Shown: positions 7,206 through 14,448, counted from the first letter of the stretch. The stretch: DNA of 15,632 nucleotides from an uncultured Acetatifactor sp. (GCA_910584435.1 CAJUAP010000006.1:1-15632), one strand, 5' to 3'. Translations and numbers: made by a program. The notes: generated by a model from the sequence alone, not told the origin.

Positions 7206-8306
7206 CAGTTACCATATTCCGATGAGTTGGAAGTACCATATTTAAGCAGATTATTTGATAATACCAGTGAATGCTATAAATTTTTCTGGTTTCAGGCAAT
7301 TATTACTAAGATATCAGAAGGCAAAAAAGAGATATCTTATGAAGAATTAGTTGATGAGATGATAGCAGATGCATGGTATATGGTTACTGAATATCATTTG
7401 AATTTAGGGCCGAGGGATACTTTAGAGAGCTTAGTGCATTATGTTCAGGGAATTTCCCAGATGAAATCTTCTGAAAAAAAGGAAAACGTAATTCAATATT
7501 TGAAAAATTGTACCGATAAAGAGGTTATAAGACGAAAACGGGTTTTAACAAAAAATGTGCCGTATCGTATTCAGGCACCGTTTATGCATAGCATGAAGGG
7601 AAAAGAATGGGATGTTCCGGAAGGCGAGTTGATTGCAAAAATAAACAGGGAAAGCAGACTGATGTATTATTTTGATGAATTAAAGGGTATGAAGACTAAA
7701 ATCAAAATTAATCAGGATTGGCTTGTTTACATGCAGAAAAATCAGGAAATTGTGAAAGGCTGGCTTCAGTTTCGCATGATTATGTATTTGCAGAGACGAA
7801 ATCCCAGTGTTCCGGGAATAGCAGATAAATTGTACCCGCCTCAAGAAAGAAAATTGGAAAAAGTTCAGAAGTACTGGAAGTTATTGCTTACAATGCAGCC
7901 GGTAACAGAAATATATGGTCATCAGTTATTAAGTGAAAAGGATGTTTCCATTGACCATTTTGTACCCTGGTCATATGTGGCGCATGATGAATTCTGGAAT
8001 CTTCATCCTACAACACGAAGTATCAATAGCAGTAAAAGTAATAATTTACCTGATTGGAATACATATTTTCCTTTATTGGCCCAAATTGAATACTTATCCT
8101 ATGAAATGCTTTGGAAGTATGATATTATTCATAATGAATTTGAAAAATGTGCAAAAGAGCATTTGAATAACAATGAGATACAAAGAAAAGTCTACAGAAA
8201 AGGTTTAAGTTTTGTTGAATTTACAGCCGCATTAGAGGAAGTTTTGCAGCCGGTATACACATCAGCAAAAAACTGTGGGTTTAAAAATTGGATATATGAA
8301 ACATAA
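7203..8306 (+). CDS. HNH-family endonuclease, HNN variant without zinc cysteines
   Basis: This 367-residue protein carries an HNH (beta-beta-alpha metal) nuclease motif at its C-terminal part: SIDHFVPWS (249-257) with Asp251-His252, the middle Asn in FWNLHP (Asn266), and the third position in INSSKSNNLP (Asn275, Lys278), as in HNH_2/HNH_4-type nucleases where the last His is often Asn. The usual CxxC pair before the motif is replaced by EIYGHQLL, so no zinc knuckle is present. Residues 1-230 are helical and unrecognised and may bind DNA or a partner. The start at 7203 is fixed by an upstream in-frame stop, with the ribosome site unusually far away. It lies 83 bases after the SIR2 gene and 22 before the methyltransferase gene, on the same strand, which suggests one operon. 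It probably cuts DNA; specificity is unknown. Confidence 0.8.
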   Translation: MQLPYSDELEVPYLSRLFDNTSECYKFFWFQAIITKISEGKKEISYEELVDEMIADAWYMVTEYHLNLGPRDTLESLVHYVQGISQMKSSEKKENVIQYLKNCTDKEVIRRKRVLTKNVPYRIQAPFMHSMKGKEWDVPEGELIAKINRESRLMYYFDELKGMKTKIKINQDWLVYMQKNQEIVKGWLQFRMIMYLQRRNPSVPGIADKLYPPQERKLEKVQKYWKLLLTMQPVTEIYGHQLLSEKDVSIDHFVPWSYVAHDEFWNLHPTTRSINSSKSNNLPDWNTYFPLLAQIEYLSYEMLWKYDIIHNEFEKCAKEHLNNNEIQRKVYRKGLSFVEFTAALEEVLQPVYTSAKNCGFKNWIYET

Positions 8307-8328
8307 CGTGGAATAAAAGGGGGCAGCA

Positions 8329-8919
8329 ATGAACCAGACCATAAGCTATTATAATGAGCATGCAGAAGAATTTTGTGCGGCTACAGGGAATGCAGATATG
8401 AGTTTTTGCAGAAGGAAATTTTTATGTTTTCTTAGACAAGGGGGGCATATTCTGGATGCAGGCTGTGGCAGCGGCCGGGATGCAAGAGCGTTTCTTGGGG
8501 CAGGATATGAGGTGACGGCTATGGATGCTTCTTTCAACATATGTAAAGAAGCAGAAAAGCTGTTGCATCGGAATGTAATATGTATGTCATTTGAAGAGAT
8601 GAATTTCCGAAGGGAATTTGATGGCATCTGGGCATGTGCGTCTCTGCTGCATATTCCGAAAAATGCTATGATTCAGGTATTGGAACGGTGTCGGATGGCG
8701 TTAAAAGAAAATGGTGTGTTATATGCCTCTTTTAAATATGGCCAAGGGGAACGGATAACAAAGGGAAGATTATTCAACAATTATCAGGAAGATTCATTAG
8801 AGGAACTTATGGTTAAAGCGAGGTTTTCTGTAATTGAAATTTTTATATCTAAGGATGTGCGTGCTGACCGTGATGCTGAACAGTGGGTTAATGTGTTGGC
8901 TGGTAAGGGAGCCGATTGA
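8329..8919 (+). CDS. Class I SAM-dependent methyltransferase
   Basis: This 196-residue protein is a compact Rossmann-fold methyltransferase. Motif I is ILDAGCGSGRDA (41-52), the acidic end of the second strand is Asp66 in VTAMDAS, and the post-motif segment IWACASLLHIP (100-110) closes the SAM pocket. An FKYG (about 134-137) and a C-terminal DRDAEQW segment are shared by a small TehB-like group that often sits beside defence and DNA-modification genes, as far as I recall. There is no NPPY/DPPY or PCQ motif, so it is not a typical DNA adenine or cytosine methyltransferase, and no DNA-recognition domain is present; a small molecule, protein or nucleotide substrate is more likely. AAGGGGG precedes the ATG by five bases. 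It lies between the HNH and DGQHR genes. Confidence 0.8.
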   Translation: MNQTISYYNEHAEEFCAATGNADMSFCRRKFLCFLRQGGHILDAGCGSGRDARAFLGAGYEVTAMDASFNICKEAEKLLHRNVICMSFEEMNFRREFDGIWACASLLHIPKNAMIQVLERCRMALKENGVLYASFKYGQGERITKGRLFNNYQEDSLEELMVKARFSVIEIFISKDVRADRDAEQWVNVLAGKGAD

Positions 8920-9014
8920 TTATATGAGTGGCAGGAATATTTGAAGAATGTCTGTATTTTTATGCAGGATTCGTAAGTATCAATATTTATTTGGACAAGT
9001 TGAAGGTTAAACGT

Positions 9015-10202
9015 ATGAAAAAAGCAGGTTTTAGACGTCCGGCAATAAAAACAGGGCTGGGGATATGGAAGTATTATATTTCAACAATGACATATGCTCA
9101 AATTGCCAATTATATTAAATGGCCGGATGAATTATATACCTCTCAAAAATTAAGCCATATGGTTCAAAAAAGTATAGCATTTACTAATAAAAAAGCAATA
9201 TGCGAATACATAGAAACGGAGAAAGAGCGATTTTTCAATTCTTTGGTTTTGGCAGTATATGGCGGCGAGCCTCAGTGGTATGAGGGCGTTTTTGAGCAGG
9301 AAGGAGAAGAGTTTTATAATATAGGAGTACTGGAATTTACCGGTGAAGAGAAAATATTTCCAGTAGATGGGCAGCATAGAGTGGCTGCCATTAAACAAAT
9401 AGTTGGTAAGGGGGAAAAGAAGCTTTATGAAGAAGTTCCGGTGATATTCATTGCGCATGAGGATAGTGATGAGGGAAGAAAAAGGACAAGAAGGTTGTTT
9501 ACAACTCTAAATAGATATGCGAAACCAGTGAGCTTAAGTGATATAATTGCATTGGATGAAGATGATATTGCAGCAATAGTCACAAGGCGTTTGGTGGAAG
9601 AGGCTTCTTTATTTTCTGATCATCGAATTTCTATCGGAAGAAGTGAGTCTATCAGTAAAAATGACAACACATCTTTTACTGCTATTATTACTTTGTATAA
9701 ATGTAATGAGTATTTATTGAAGAGCTATTTATATGATAAAGGGATTGGAGAAAAAATCGAAATATTTAAAAGATATAGAAAACCAGAAACAATGATAAAG
9801 GATTTTTATCAATATGTATTAAAGTTTTGGAAATTATTAAGTGAAAAAATCGAAGATATTTCTTTGTATTTGAAAGATGAGAAGAGTTCGGCAGAAAAAT
9901 ATAGAAATAGTGAGGGAGGTAATTTACTGTTTAGACCGGCCGGGCTGAAAGCATATGTGGATGCAGTCAGTGAGATTCACCGGAAAAGGAATAGCAGTTT
10001 TGAAAGAATTCTGAGTAAATTATCTTCATTAAATTTGGATTTAAATGTAAGTCCGTGGAAGAAAGTATTATGGGATGATGTCAGAAAAAGTATGATCATG
10101 AATAATAAACAATTGATGAAAGAATTTCTTTTTTATAATTATGACAGGCATTGGACTGACAGCAAAGGAGGCATTGGACTGACAGCAAAGGAGAAACATT
10201 AG
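9015..10202 (+). CDS. DndB-like DGQHR-domain protein with frameshifted C-terminus
   Basis: As read, this protein has 395 residues from the ATG at 9015, chosen because TGAAGG stands eight bases upstream and the conserved region (RRPAIKTGLGIWKYYIS) starts right behind it. A GTG at 8928 in the same frame would add 29 residues but lacks a well-placed ribosome site. The hallmark VDGQHRVAAI is at 117-126, and LFTTLNRYAKPVSLSD (near 162-177) is the second conserved block of this group. DndB represses phosphorothioate DNA modification genes and DpdB belongs to the 7-deazaguanine DNA modification cluster; both contain DGQHR, so a DNA-modification-linked role is inferred. A 23-bp tandem duplication at 10147-10192 shifts the frame: residues after 385 are out of frame. 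Without it the protein would be 423 residues and end at 10309. Confidence 0.8.
   Translation: MKKAGFRRPAIKTGLGIWKYYISTMTYAQIANYIKWPDELYTSQKLSHMVQKSIAFTNKKAICEYIETEKERFFNSLVLAVYGGEPQWYEGVFEQEGEEFYNIGVLEFTGEEKIFPVDGQHRVAAIKQIVGKGEKKLYEEVPVIFIAHEDSDEGRKRTRRLFTTLNRYAKPVSLSDIIALDEDDIAAIVTRRLVEEASLFSDHRISIGRSESISKNDNTSFTAIITLYKCNEYLLKSYLYDKGIGEKIEIFKRYRKPETMIKDFYQYVLKFWKLLSEKIEDISLYLKDEKSSAEKYRNSEGGNLLFRPAGLKAYVDAVSEIHRKRNSSFERILSKLSSLNLDLNVSPWKKVLWDDVRKSMIMNNKQLMKEFLFYNYDRHWTDSKGGIGLTAKEKH
10147..10192 (+). repeat. 23-bp perfect tandem duplication
   Basis: Two identical 23-base copies, 10147-10169 and 10170-10192, each starting GGCATTGGACTG and ending AGCAAAGGA, lie in the 3' end of the DGQHR gene. 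Since 23 is not a multiple of three, the second copy shifts the reading frame and brings a stop at 10200-10202. Confidence 0.95.
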
Positions 10203-10309
10203 ATTTTCAGAAAATGTTTGAGGGATATGCTTCCCTGTTGAATTATGATATGAGTGATGGAAAGGAAGCATTATCAAACTTGATTTTACAGAAAAAGATC
10301 GATTCATAG
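10193..10309 (+). pseudogene. Disconnected C-terminal tail of the DGQHR gene
   Basis: If the second 23-bp copy is removed, the DGQHR frame reads straight into 38 more codons here (ETLDFQKMFEGYASLLNYD and onward, ending KKIDS) and stops at TAG 10307-10309. The tail is helical and coding-like and has no start of its own. This segment is therefore the severed end of the neighbouring gene and not a separate gene. Confidence 0.8.
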
Positions 10310-10330
10310 CATGAACTATAACAGGAATTG

Positions 10331-10723
10331 ATGATACTTTCAACAGGAGATGCAAAATTATTTTATAAACTTTGGCTTCCGATGCTTGATTATTTGAATA
10401 AGAAATATGTTATCAATGAAAATCTGAAACAGATGGAAGGTGCAGAGGGGCTGGATACTAATGAAGTGAAGGCAGTGGTAGAAAAATTGTGAGAAGATGT
10501 GGCAGTGGTAGATGAGTATCTTGCAACATGTGCAGATGCGCTTCCTGAGGAACATAGGGCGATTGTGGAAAGCTGGAAGCGAAAGATAAGCAGAAGATTT
10601 ATAATGGAGCGCTATCTGAAAAGAAGTTTTATTTTTATATCCGTACATAATAGAACGGTTTACTTGGTCAGTGGAATTACCTCAAGCTGGGAGCAAATGC
10701 TTTGGTATAGACGTAAACGGTAG
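10331..10723 (+). pseudogene. Unrecognised gene broken by an in-frame TGA
   Basis: From an ATG at 10331 with AGGAA just upstream, an open frame begins MILSTGDAKLFYKLWLPMLD and reads 53 codons to a TGA at 10490-10492. The same frame then continues for 76 more codons (EDVAVVDEYLATCADAL, then EEHRAIVESWKRKISRRFI, then MERYLKRSFIFIS) to a TAG at 10721-10723. The context KL*EDV suggests an ancestral TGG (Trp). The style is like a conserved, helical clostridial protein that I cannot name. The last residues, WYRRKR, coincide with the start of an inverted repeat, so the 3' end was probably cut by an insertion. It is probably nonfunctional, unless TGA is read through. Confidence 0.6.
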
Positions 10724-10743
10724 ATAGTTTACGTTTAATACCA
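10703..10743. repeat. Imperfect inverted repeat at the edge of the IS remnant zone
   Basis: A 16-base left arm (10703-10718, TGGTATAGACGTAAAC) faces a 17-base right arm (10727-10743) that reads TGGTATTAAACGTAAAC on the other strand, with an eight-base loop. It marks the place where the preceding reading frame breaks off, and no T-run follows. A second short stem, CCCT/AGGG with CTGA/TCAG, lies at 10754-10774. Confidence 0.5.
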
Positions 10744-10774
10744 TAGTCATGTGCCCTTTCTGAAAGTCAGAGGG

Positions 10775-10917
10775 TAGTGTAAAAAAGTTTGTGTCTTTGG
10801 TAAAAAATGACTCCTTTTTGGTAAGAATCAAGATATGAAAATTCTTATCGAAAAGGAGTATTTTTATGCCGGTAGCAAAGGAACAGATTCGACAGATTAT
10901 TGCAGACAACAACATAG
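10775..10917 (+). mobile_element. IS256-like 5' end with transposase start
   Basis: The stretch around 10775-10800 (GTGTAAAAAAGTTTGTGTC) resembles the terminal repeats of IS256-family elements. From the ATG at 10866, with AAGGAG seven bases upstream, the frame reads MPVAKEQIRQIIADNNI, which I recognise as the N-terminus of many Firmicutes IS256 (mutator) transposases; these should continue with a segment ending in a DxTLGY motif. Here the resemblance stops after about 17 residues and other sequence follows. Only the promoter-proximal end of the element remains, and it cannot make an active transposase. The identification is from memory and not from a search. Confidence 0.5.
10811..10858 (+). 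promoter_or_regulatory. Long hairpin covering the IS256-like transposase ribosome site
   Basis: The left arm 10811-10828 (CTCCTTTTTGGTAAGAAT) and right arm 10841-10858 (ATTCTTATCGAAAAGGAG) pair over 18 positions; the only two non-Watson-Crick positions are G-U pairs in RNA. The loop has 12 bases. The right arm ends in AAGGAG, the ribosome site of the ATG at 10866, so the fold would hide it. Fold-back inhibition of this sort is known for IS10, where it silences read-through transcripts. Confidence 0.65.
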
Positions 10918-11023
10918 CAAAACCGATATCCGGACAACAGCTTCGCTGGCTCCTGGAAGGATTGAACCCGGAACAGCCAAAGGCGGTTCAGAAACGGTAT
11001 CCCAAACAGGCAGAGAATCTCTG
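10918..11023 (+). pseudogene. IS66-type TnpB C-terminal remnant
   Basis: In the same frame as the IS256-like start, residues ISGQQLRWLLEGLNPEQPKA and the short tail to the TGA at 11022-11024 look like the C-terminal end of the IS66 accessory protein TnpB, where a W-L-hydrophobic-x-G-L segment followed by QPKA is usual. The join to the IS256-like start suggests a deletion between two different elements. Confidence 0.4.
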
Positions 11024-11091
11024 AAATTCCGCATCGTAAAAAGATGTCTGCGTTATACCCATCTGCGCCGCACCTTTGCAGATGCACTGCC

Positions 11092-11142
11092 ATACCCGGT
11101 GCGGATATAGATGTTCTCCACATGGGAGAGATCTCCTAACAT
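11092..11142 (-). pseudogene. IS66-type tnpB N-terminal remnant
   Basis: The ATG at 11142 overlaps the tnpA stop as ATGTTAG, the usual arrangement in IS66. It reads MLGDLSHVENIYIRTGY, the conserved TnpB start that should be followed by T-D-M-R-K. After Tyr17 the similarity ends and a stop follows near 11053. It lies on the opposite strand to the TnpB C-terminal remnant next door, so the element was rearranged. Confidence 0.55.
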
Positions 11143-11240
11143 GAGTGCACTGCTTTCAGAAGCCTTGCCAGTGATTCATGGGATGTATCTTCAAAAACTT
11201 CGATTCTTATGTCTTTGATATGCAGCACTGCTGTAGGAGA
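11136..11240 (-). pseudogene. IS66-type tnpA C-terminal remnant
   Basis: The last 30 or so codons before the TAG at 11136-11138 read VLHIKDIRIEVFEDTSHESL and end ARLLKAVHSC, which fits the C-terminus of IS66 accessory protein TnpA (a beta strand, then an acidic turn, then L-x-R-L-L-K-A-hydrophobic-x-S-C). The N-terminal helix-turn-helix half is absent; the open frame to 11327 is unlike it. Confidence 0.55.
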
Positions 11241-11530
11241 AGAATAAGAAGTGTGTCTGTCAGGCAGCACAGAAAAGTACGCACTGGCACAGCTTATCAA
11301 AAAACTGATGAAAATTAAAAAATCCACGATTCAGGATTTGGGTGAGAGCATACATCCATGCTTTTGTCGTGATTATTAGCAGAAAAATATTGAAGAAAAA
11401 AAGGAAAAACGCTATAATATCCACGGGGTATCCTATATCGGCAGTTGTCCTGTAACACACATCCGGAACAGCATCGCATTGTATCCTGCTTATTGCACCG
11501 CTGATAAAGGACGCCATAAGCTGCACTGAC
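11241..11530. other. IS border and leader of the lipoprotein operon
   Basis: No intact gene is present. A plus-strand fragment around 11273-11340 (KYALAQLIKKLMKIKKSTIQ) is protein-like but has no start and cannot be assigned. The 120 bases between the promoter at 11390 and the lipoprotein gene form a rather long leader, in which I find no recognised riboswitch. Confidence 0.4.
11390..11418 (+). promoter_or_regulatory. Sigma-A-type promoter of the lipoprotein/chemoreceptor operon
   Basis: TTGAAG (11390-11395) and a perfect TATAAT (11413-11418) are separated by exactly 17 bases. The predicted start near 11425 leaves a leader of about 120 bases before the ATG at 11543. Confidence 0.6.
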
Positions 11531-11542
11531 ATGGAGGAACCT

Positions 11543-12832
11543 ATGAGAAAGAAAATCAGTACTTTATTAATAACTGCCGTATTGGCTGCGTCATTTTCTG
11601 GCTGTGCCGGAACTAATGGAGGAAGCAGAATTACCGATGCTGATACGAAACAGCAAAACAATGGTATAATCTCGGACGAAGCAGAAACATCGGCTGAAAC
11701 CGGGGATGTTGAGTTGACTGTCTGGGGAGCGGAAGAAGATGAAGCGCTTTTAACCCAGATTATTGAAAGTTTTCAGCAGGAATACAAGGAACAGGCAAAT
11801 TTCCATATCTCTTTTTCCGCCCAGAGCGAATCCGGCTGTAAAGACGCATTAATGGGGGATTTGGAAGCAGGCGCCGACGTCTTTGCTTTTGCAGATGACC
11901 AGCTGAATACACTCGTAGCTGCAGGTGCGCTGGAACCGGTTGAGAATGCGGATCGCATCAAAGCCGAAAATCTGCCAAGTGCTGTAGCGGCTGCTTCTGT
12001 GGGAAATACGCTCTACGCTTACCCTTTAACGGCGGACAACGGCTATTTTCTATACTATAACAAACGGTATTTCAATGAGCAAGATATTAAAACCTTTGAC
12101 CGTATGCTGCAGATTGCAGAAGAAAACGAAAAGAAAATTACCATGGACTGGTCTTCCGCCTGGTATATCTATTCCTTTTTCGGCAATACCGGCCTGGAAG
12201 TCGGGTTAAACAGTGATGGCATTACCAACTTCTGTACCTGGAATCAAACGGAGGGCGACATCAGGGGAGTGGACGTTGCCAATGCCATGCTCGCCATTGC
12301 GAGCAGCCCGGCCTTTCTCAATACAGTAGAGGAGGGTTTCCTCGAAGGAGTACAGAACGGTTCCGTGATTGCCGGAGTCAGCGGTGTATGGAATGCAGTC
12401 GCTATGGAAGAAGCATGGGGAACAGACTACGGTGCCGCCAAACTCCCGACCTATACCTGCGCAAAGAAGCAGATCCAGATGGCATCCTTCTCCGGCTATA
12501 AGCTGATCGGTGTCAATGCTTACTCCAAGCATTATACATGGGCTGTCCGGCTGGCTGAATGGATTTCCAATGAAAAAAACCAACAACTCCGCTTTGAAAT
12601 GCGCGGACAGGGACCGGCCAACACAAACGCCGCTGCATCTGCTGACGTACAGAATTCGCCCGCCATCACCGCCCTGATTGACCAGTCGGAGTTTTCCTGT
12701 CTGCAGCGCATTGGCGGCAATTTCTGGGATCCGGTTACTGCATTTGCCCTAAATATGGCTTCAGGAAACCCGGGAGGAAAGAGGCTGCAGGATCAGCTCG
12801 ATTCCATGGTAGAGGGGATAACCGCGCCATAA
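11543..12832 (+). CDS. Extracellular solute-binding lipoprotein (MalE-like)
   Basis: This 429-residue protein starts at the ATG 11543, because the GGAGGA ribosome site (11533-11538) lies inside the alternative ATG at 11531. The first 20 residues are a lipoprotein signal peptide: MRKK, a hydrophobic core, then FSGC with Cys21 as the lipidation site. The mature part has the features of cluster-1 carbohydrate-binding proteins of ABC importers: VELTVWGAEEDEALLTQII, a DVFAFADDQLNTLVAAGALEPV segment that matches the MalE-like lobe 1, YAYPLTADNGYFLYYNK, and a late AVRLAEWISNEKNQQLRFE helix. It probably binds a sugar or oligosaccharide outside the membrane. No permease genes follow; the next gene, 29 bases on, is a chemoreceptor, so it may deliver ligand for chemotaxis and not for uptake. 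Codon use is more GC-rich than in the SIR2 cassette. Confidence 0.85.
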   Translation: MRKKISTLLITAVLAASFSGCAGTNGGSRITDADTKQQNNGIISDEAETSAETGDVELTVWGAEEDEALLTQIIESFQQEYKEQANFHISFSAQSESGCKDALMGDLEAGADVFAFADDQLNTLVAAGALEPVENADRIKAENLPSAVAAASVGNTLYAYPLTADNGYFLYYNKRYFNEQDIKTFDRMLQIAEENEKKITMDWSSAWYIYSFFGNTGLEVGLNSDGITNFCTWNQTEGDIRGVDVANAMLAIASSPAFLNTVEEGFLEGVQNGSVIAGVSGVWNAVAMEEAWGTDYGAAKLPTYTCAKKQIQMASFSGYKLIGVNAYSKHYTWAVRLAEWISNEKNQQLRFEMRGQGPANTNAAASADVQNSPAITALIDQSEFSCLQRIGGNFWDPVTAFALNMASGNPGGKRLQDQLDSMVEGITAP

Positions 12833-12861
12833 TAGCATATTTTTTGGAGGATACAGGGATT

Positions 12862-14448
12862 ATGAAGAAAAAATTAAACATCAAATACCGTTTAATATTG
12901 CCCATTGCCCTGCTTGGAATAGTAGCGCTCATATCCAATCTGCTGGCAGTGATAAATATCAAAAATGTCAATGACAATGCCGCAAATATCGCTGATAACT
13001 ATATGGAGGGAAAAAACCGTCTGGCCCGGATTCACCAGTCCGTTATGAATATACATAAGATGGCGCTGTCCCACATTGTTGCTACCGACTATAACACTAT
13101 GATTATCCTTGTCAACGACATAAAGGATGCAGAACAGGAGCTTGACGGCATGCTGTCGGATTATGAAATCTATATCAGTGATGACGACAGGGAAACATAC
13201 AATGCACTGCTCTCTGATTATGATTCTTTGAAGCATTCTCTCGTTTTCCTTGTATGCGCCAGCGCTGCCAGCAAAACACAGGATGCCTATGCTTTCGCCA
13301 ACGGTGATGTGGCCTCCTGCAACACCGCTGTGGAAAACAGCATCCGTATTCTGGATGAATCCATCAGCACGCGAACCAAGCAGGCCAGAACGCAGCTTAC
13401 ATCCGTTTATCTCAGTTCCATGATTACAAATAGCGCGTCAACCCTTGCCTGCATTATCCTTGTCTTAATTACGGTCTCCCTTATTTTAAAGTCTGTAGTC
13501 AGACCTATTGCAAGTGCCCTCGATACGCTCCGGGCCTGCTCCGGACGCATCAGCGGAGTAGTGGAGGAAGTATTATACCGTACGCGGACTTCCAGCAAAA
13601 ACGCTACCGATTTATCTGCCCTTGCTGAAGAACTGTCAGCAACCATCCAGGAAGTGTCAGACAGCGCTTCCCACATCAATCAGAATGCCAAAAATGTACA
13701 GTCGGATTCCGAAAACATGGCCGATGAATGTGAAAAAATTACGGCTTACTGCGGCGCCATGAATATACGGGCTGAGGAAATGGGGCAGTCTGCACAGAAA
13801 AGTCTGGATGAAACCACTTCCAAAGTCAGAGAAATTTTGGATGTCTTAAATGAGGCGATCGAGGGAAGCCGCAGCGTTGATCAGGTAAACCTTCTTACAC
13901 ACGATATTCTGGAAATTGCTTCAAAGACCAACCTGATTGCCTTAAACGCCGCCGTGGAAGCAGCAAGAGCCGGAGAAGCCGGCAGAGGCTTTGCTGTAGT
14001 GGCACACGAGATCCGCCAGCTTGCAGCTTCCAGCAGCGAAACGGCGAATCATATCCAGAAGGTCAACAATACCGTAACCCAAGCCGTGTACAATCTTTCC
14101 GAAAATGCGCAAAATCTGGTCACATACATAGAGGAGTCCATCTTAAAGGAATTACTCGCTTTCGTTGCTTCCGGAAAGCAGTATCAAGATGATGCCGCTT
14201 ATATCCGGCAGACTATGGATTCGTTTAATGCAAGTACCCGCGGCCTGAAGAGTTCTATGGCTGAAATCGTTGACGCCATAGAAACCATTACAACGGCCAT
14301 TGATGAAGGAGCAACCGGCATTTCCGGCGTAGCCGACAGCACACAACGTCTGGTGACCGACATGACGGAAATTACTAAGCGGATGGACACAAATCATAAA
14401 GTGGCATCCGAGTTGGAAAAGGAAACCACTACCTTTTCCAATCTATGA
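12862..14448 (+). CDS. Methyl-accepting chemotaxis protein
   Basis: This 528-residue chemoreceptor senses a stimulus outside the cell and controls CheA kinase through CheW. The ATG at 12862 follows GGAGG (12846-12850); an in-frame TTG at 12844 overlaps that site and is less likely. Residues about 9-33 are the first membrane span, 34-185 a helical four-helix-bundle-type sensor domain, and about 190-215 the second span, followed by a short HAMP-like region (RPIASALDTL). The coiled-coil signalling domain has the universal hairpin tip IASKTNLIALNAAVEAARAG near residues 347-366 and the EAGRGFAVVAHEIRQLA segment behind it. It follows the solute-binding lipoprotein by 29 bases, almost certainly as one transcript, which suggests that the lipoprotein presents the ligand. 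The C-terminus lacks a CheR-docking pentapeptide. Confidence 0.92.
   Translation: MKKKLNIKYRLILPIALLGIVALISNLLAVINIKNVNDNAANIADNYMEGKNRLARIHQSVMNIHKMALSHIVATDYNTMIILVNDIKDAEQELDGMLSDYEIYISDDDRETYNALLSDYDSLKHSLVFLVCASAASKTQDAYAFANGDVASCNTAVENSIRILDESISTRTKQARTQLTSVYLSSMITNSASTLACIILVLITVSLILKSVVRPIASALDTLRACSGRISGVVEEVLYRTRTSSKNATDLSALAEELSATIQEVSDSASHINQNAKNVQSDSENMADECEKITAYCGAMNIRAEEMGQSAQKSLDETTSKVREILDVLNEAIEGSRSVDQVNLLTHDILEIASKTNLIALNAAVEAARAGEAGRGFAVVAHEIRQLAASSSETANHIQKVNNTVTQAVYNLSENAQNLVTYIEESILKELLAFVASGKQYQDDAAYIRQTMDSFNASTRGLKSSMAEIVDAIETITTAIDEGATGISGVADSTQRLVTDMTEITKRMDTNHKVASELEKETTTFSNL

Noticed and set aside
8329..8919. DNA adenine or cytosine methyltransferase of a restriction system
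   Set aside because: No NPPY/DPPY or PCQ catalytic motif and no target-recognition domain in 196 residues.
8928..9014. N-terminal extension of the DGQHR protein from the GTG at 8928
   Set aside because: No well-placed ribosome site; homologous conserved sequence begins just after the ATG at 9015, which has TGAAGG upstream.
10193..10309. Separate small gene after the DGQHR gene
   Set aside because: It has no start of its own and joins the DGQHR frame exactly when one 23-bp copy is removed.
11419..11530. c-di-GMP riboswitch before the lipoprotein/chemoreceptor operon
   Set aside because: GGACGCCATAAGC near 11508 recalls the GEMM consensus, but the first conserved stem and the GGCAAACC-type segment are absent.
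11531..11542. ATG at 11531 as start of the lipoprotein
   Set aside because: It would place the ribosome site GGAGGA inside the coding region; the signal peptide MRKK begins at the ATG 11543.
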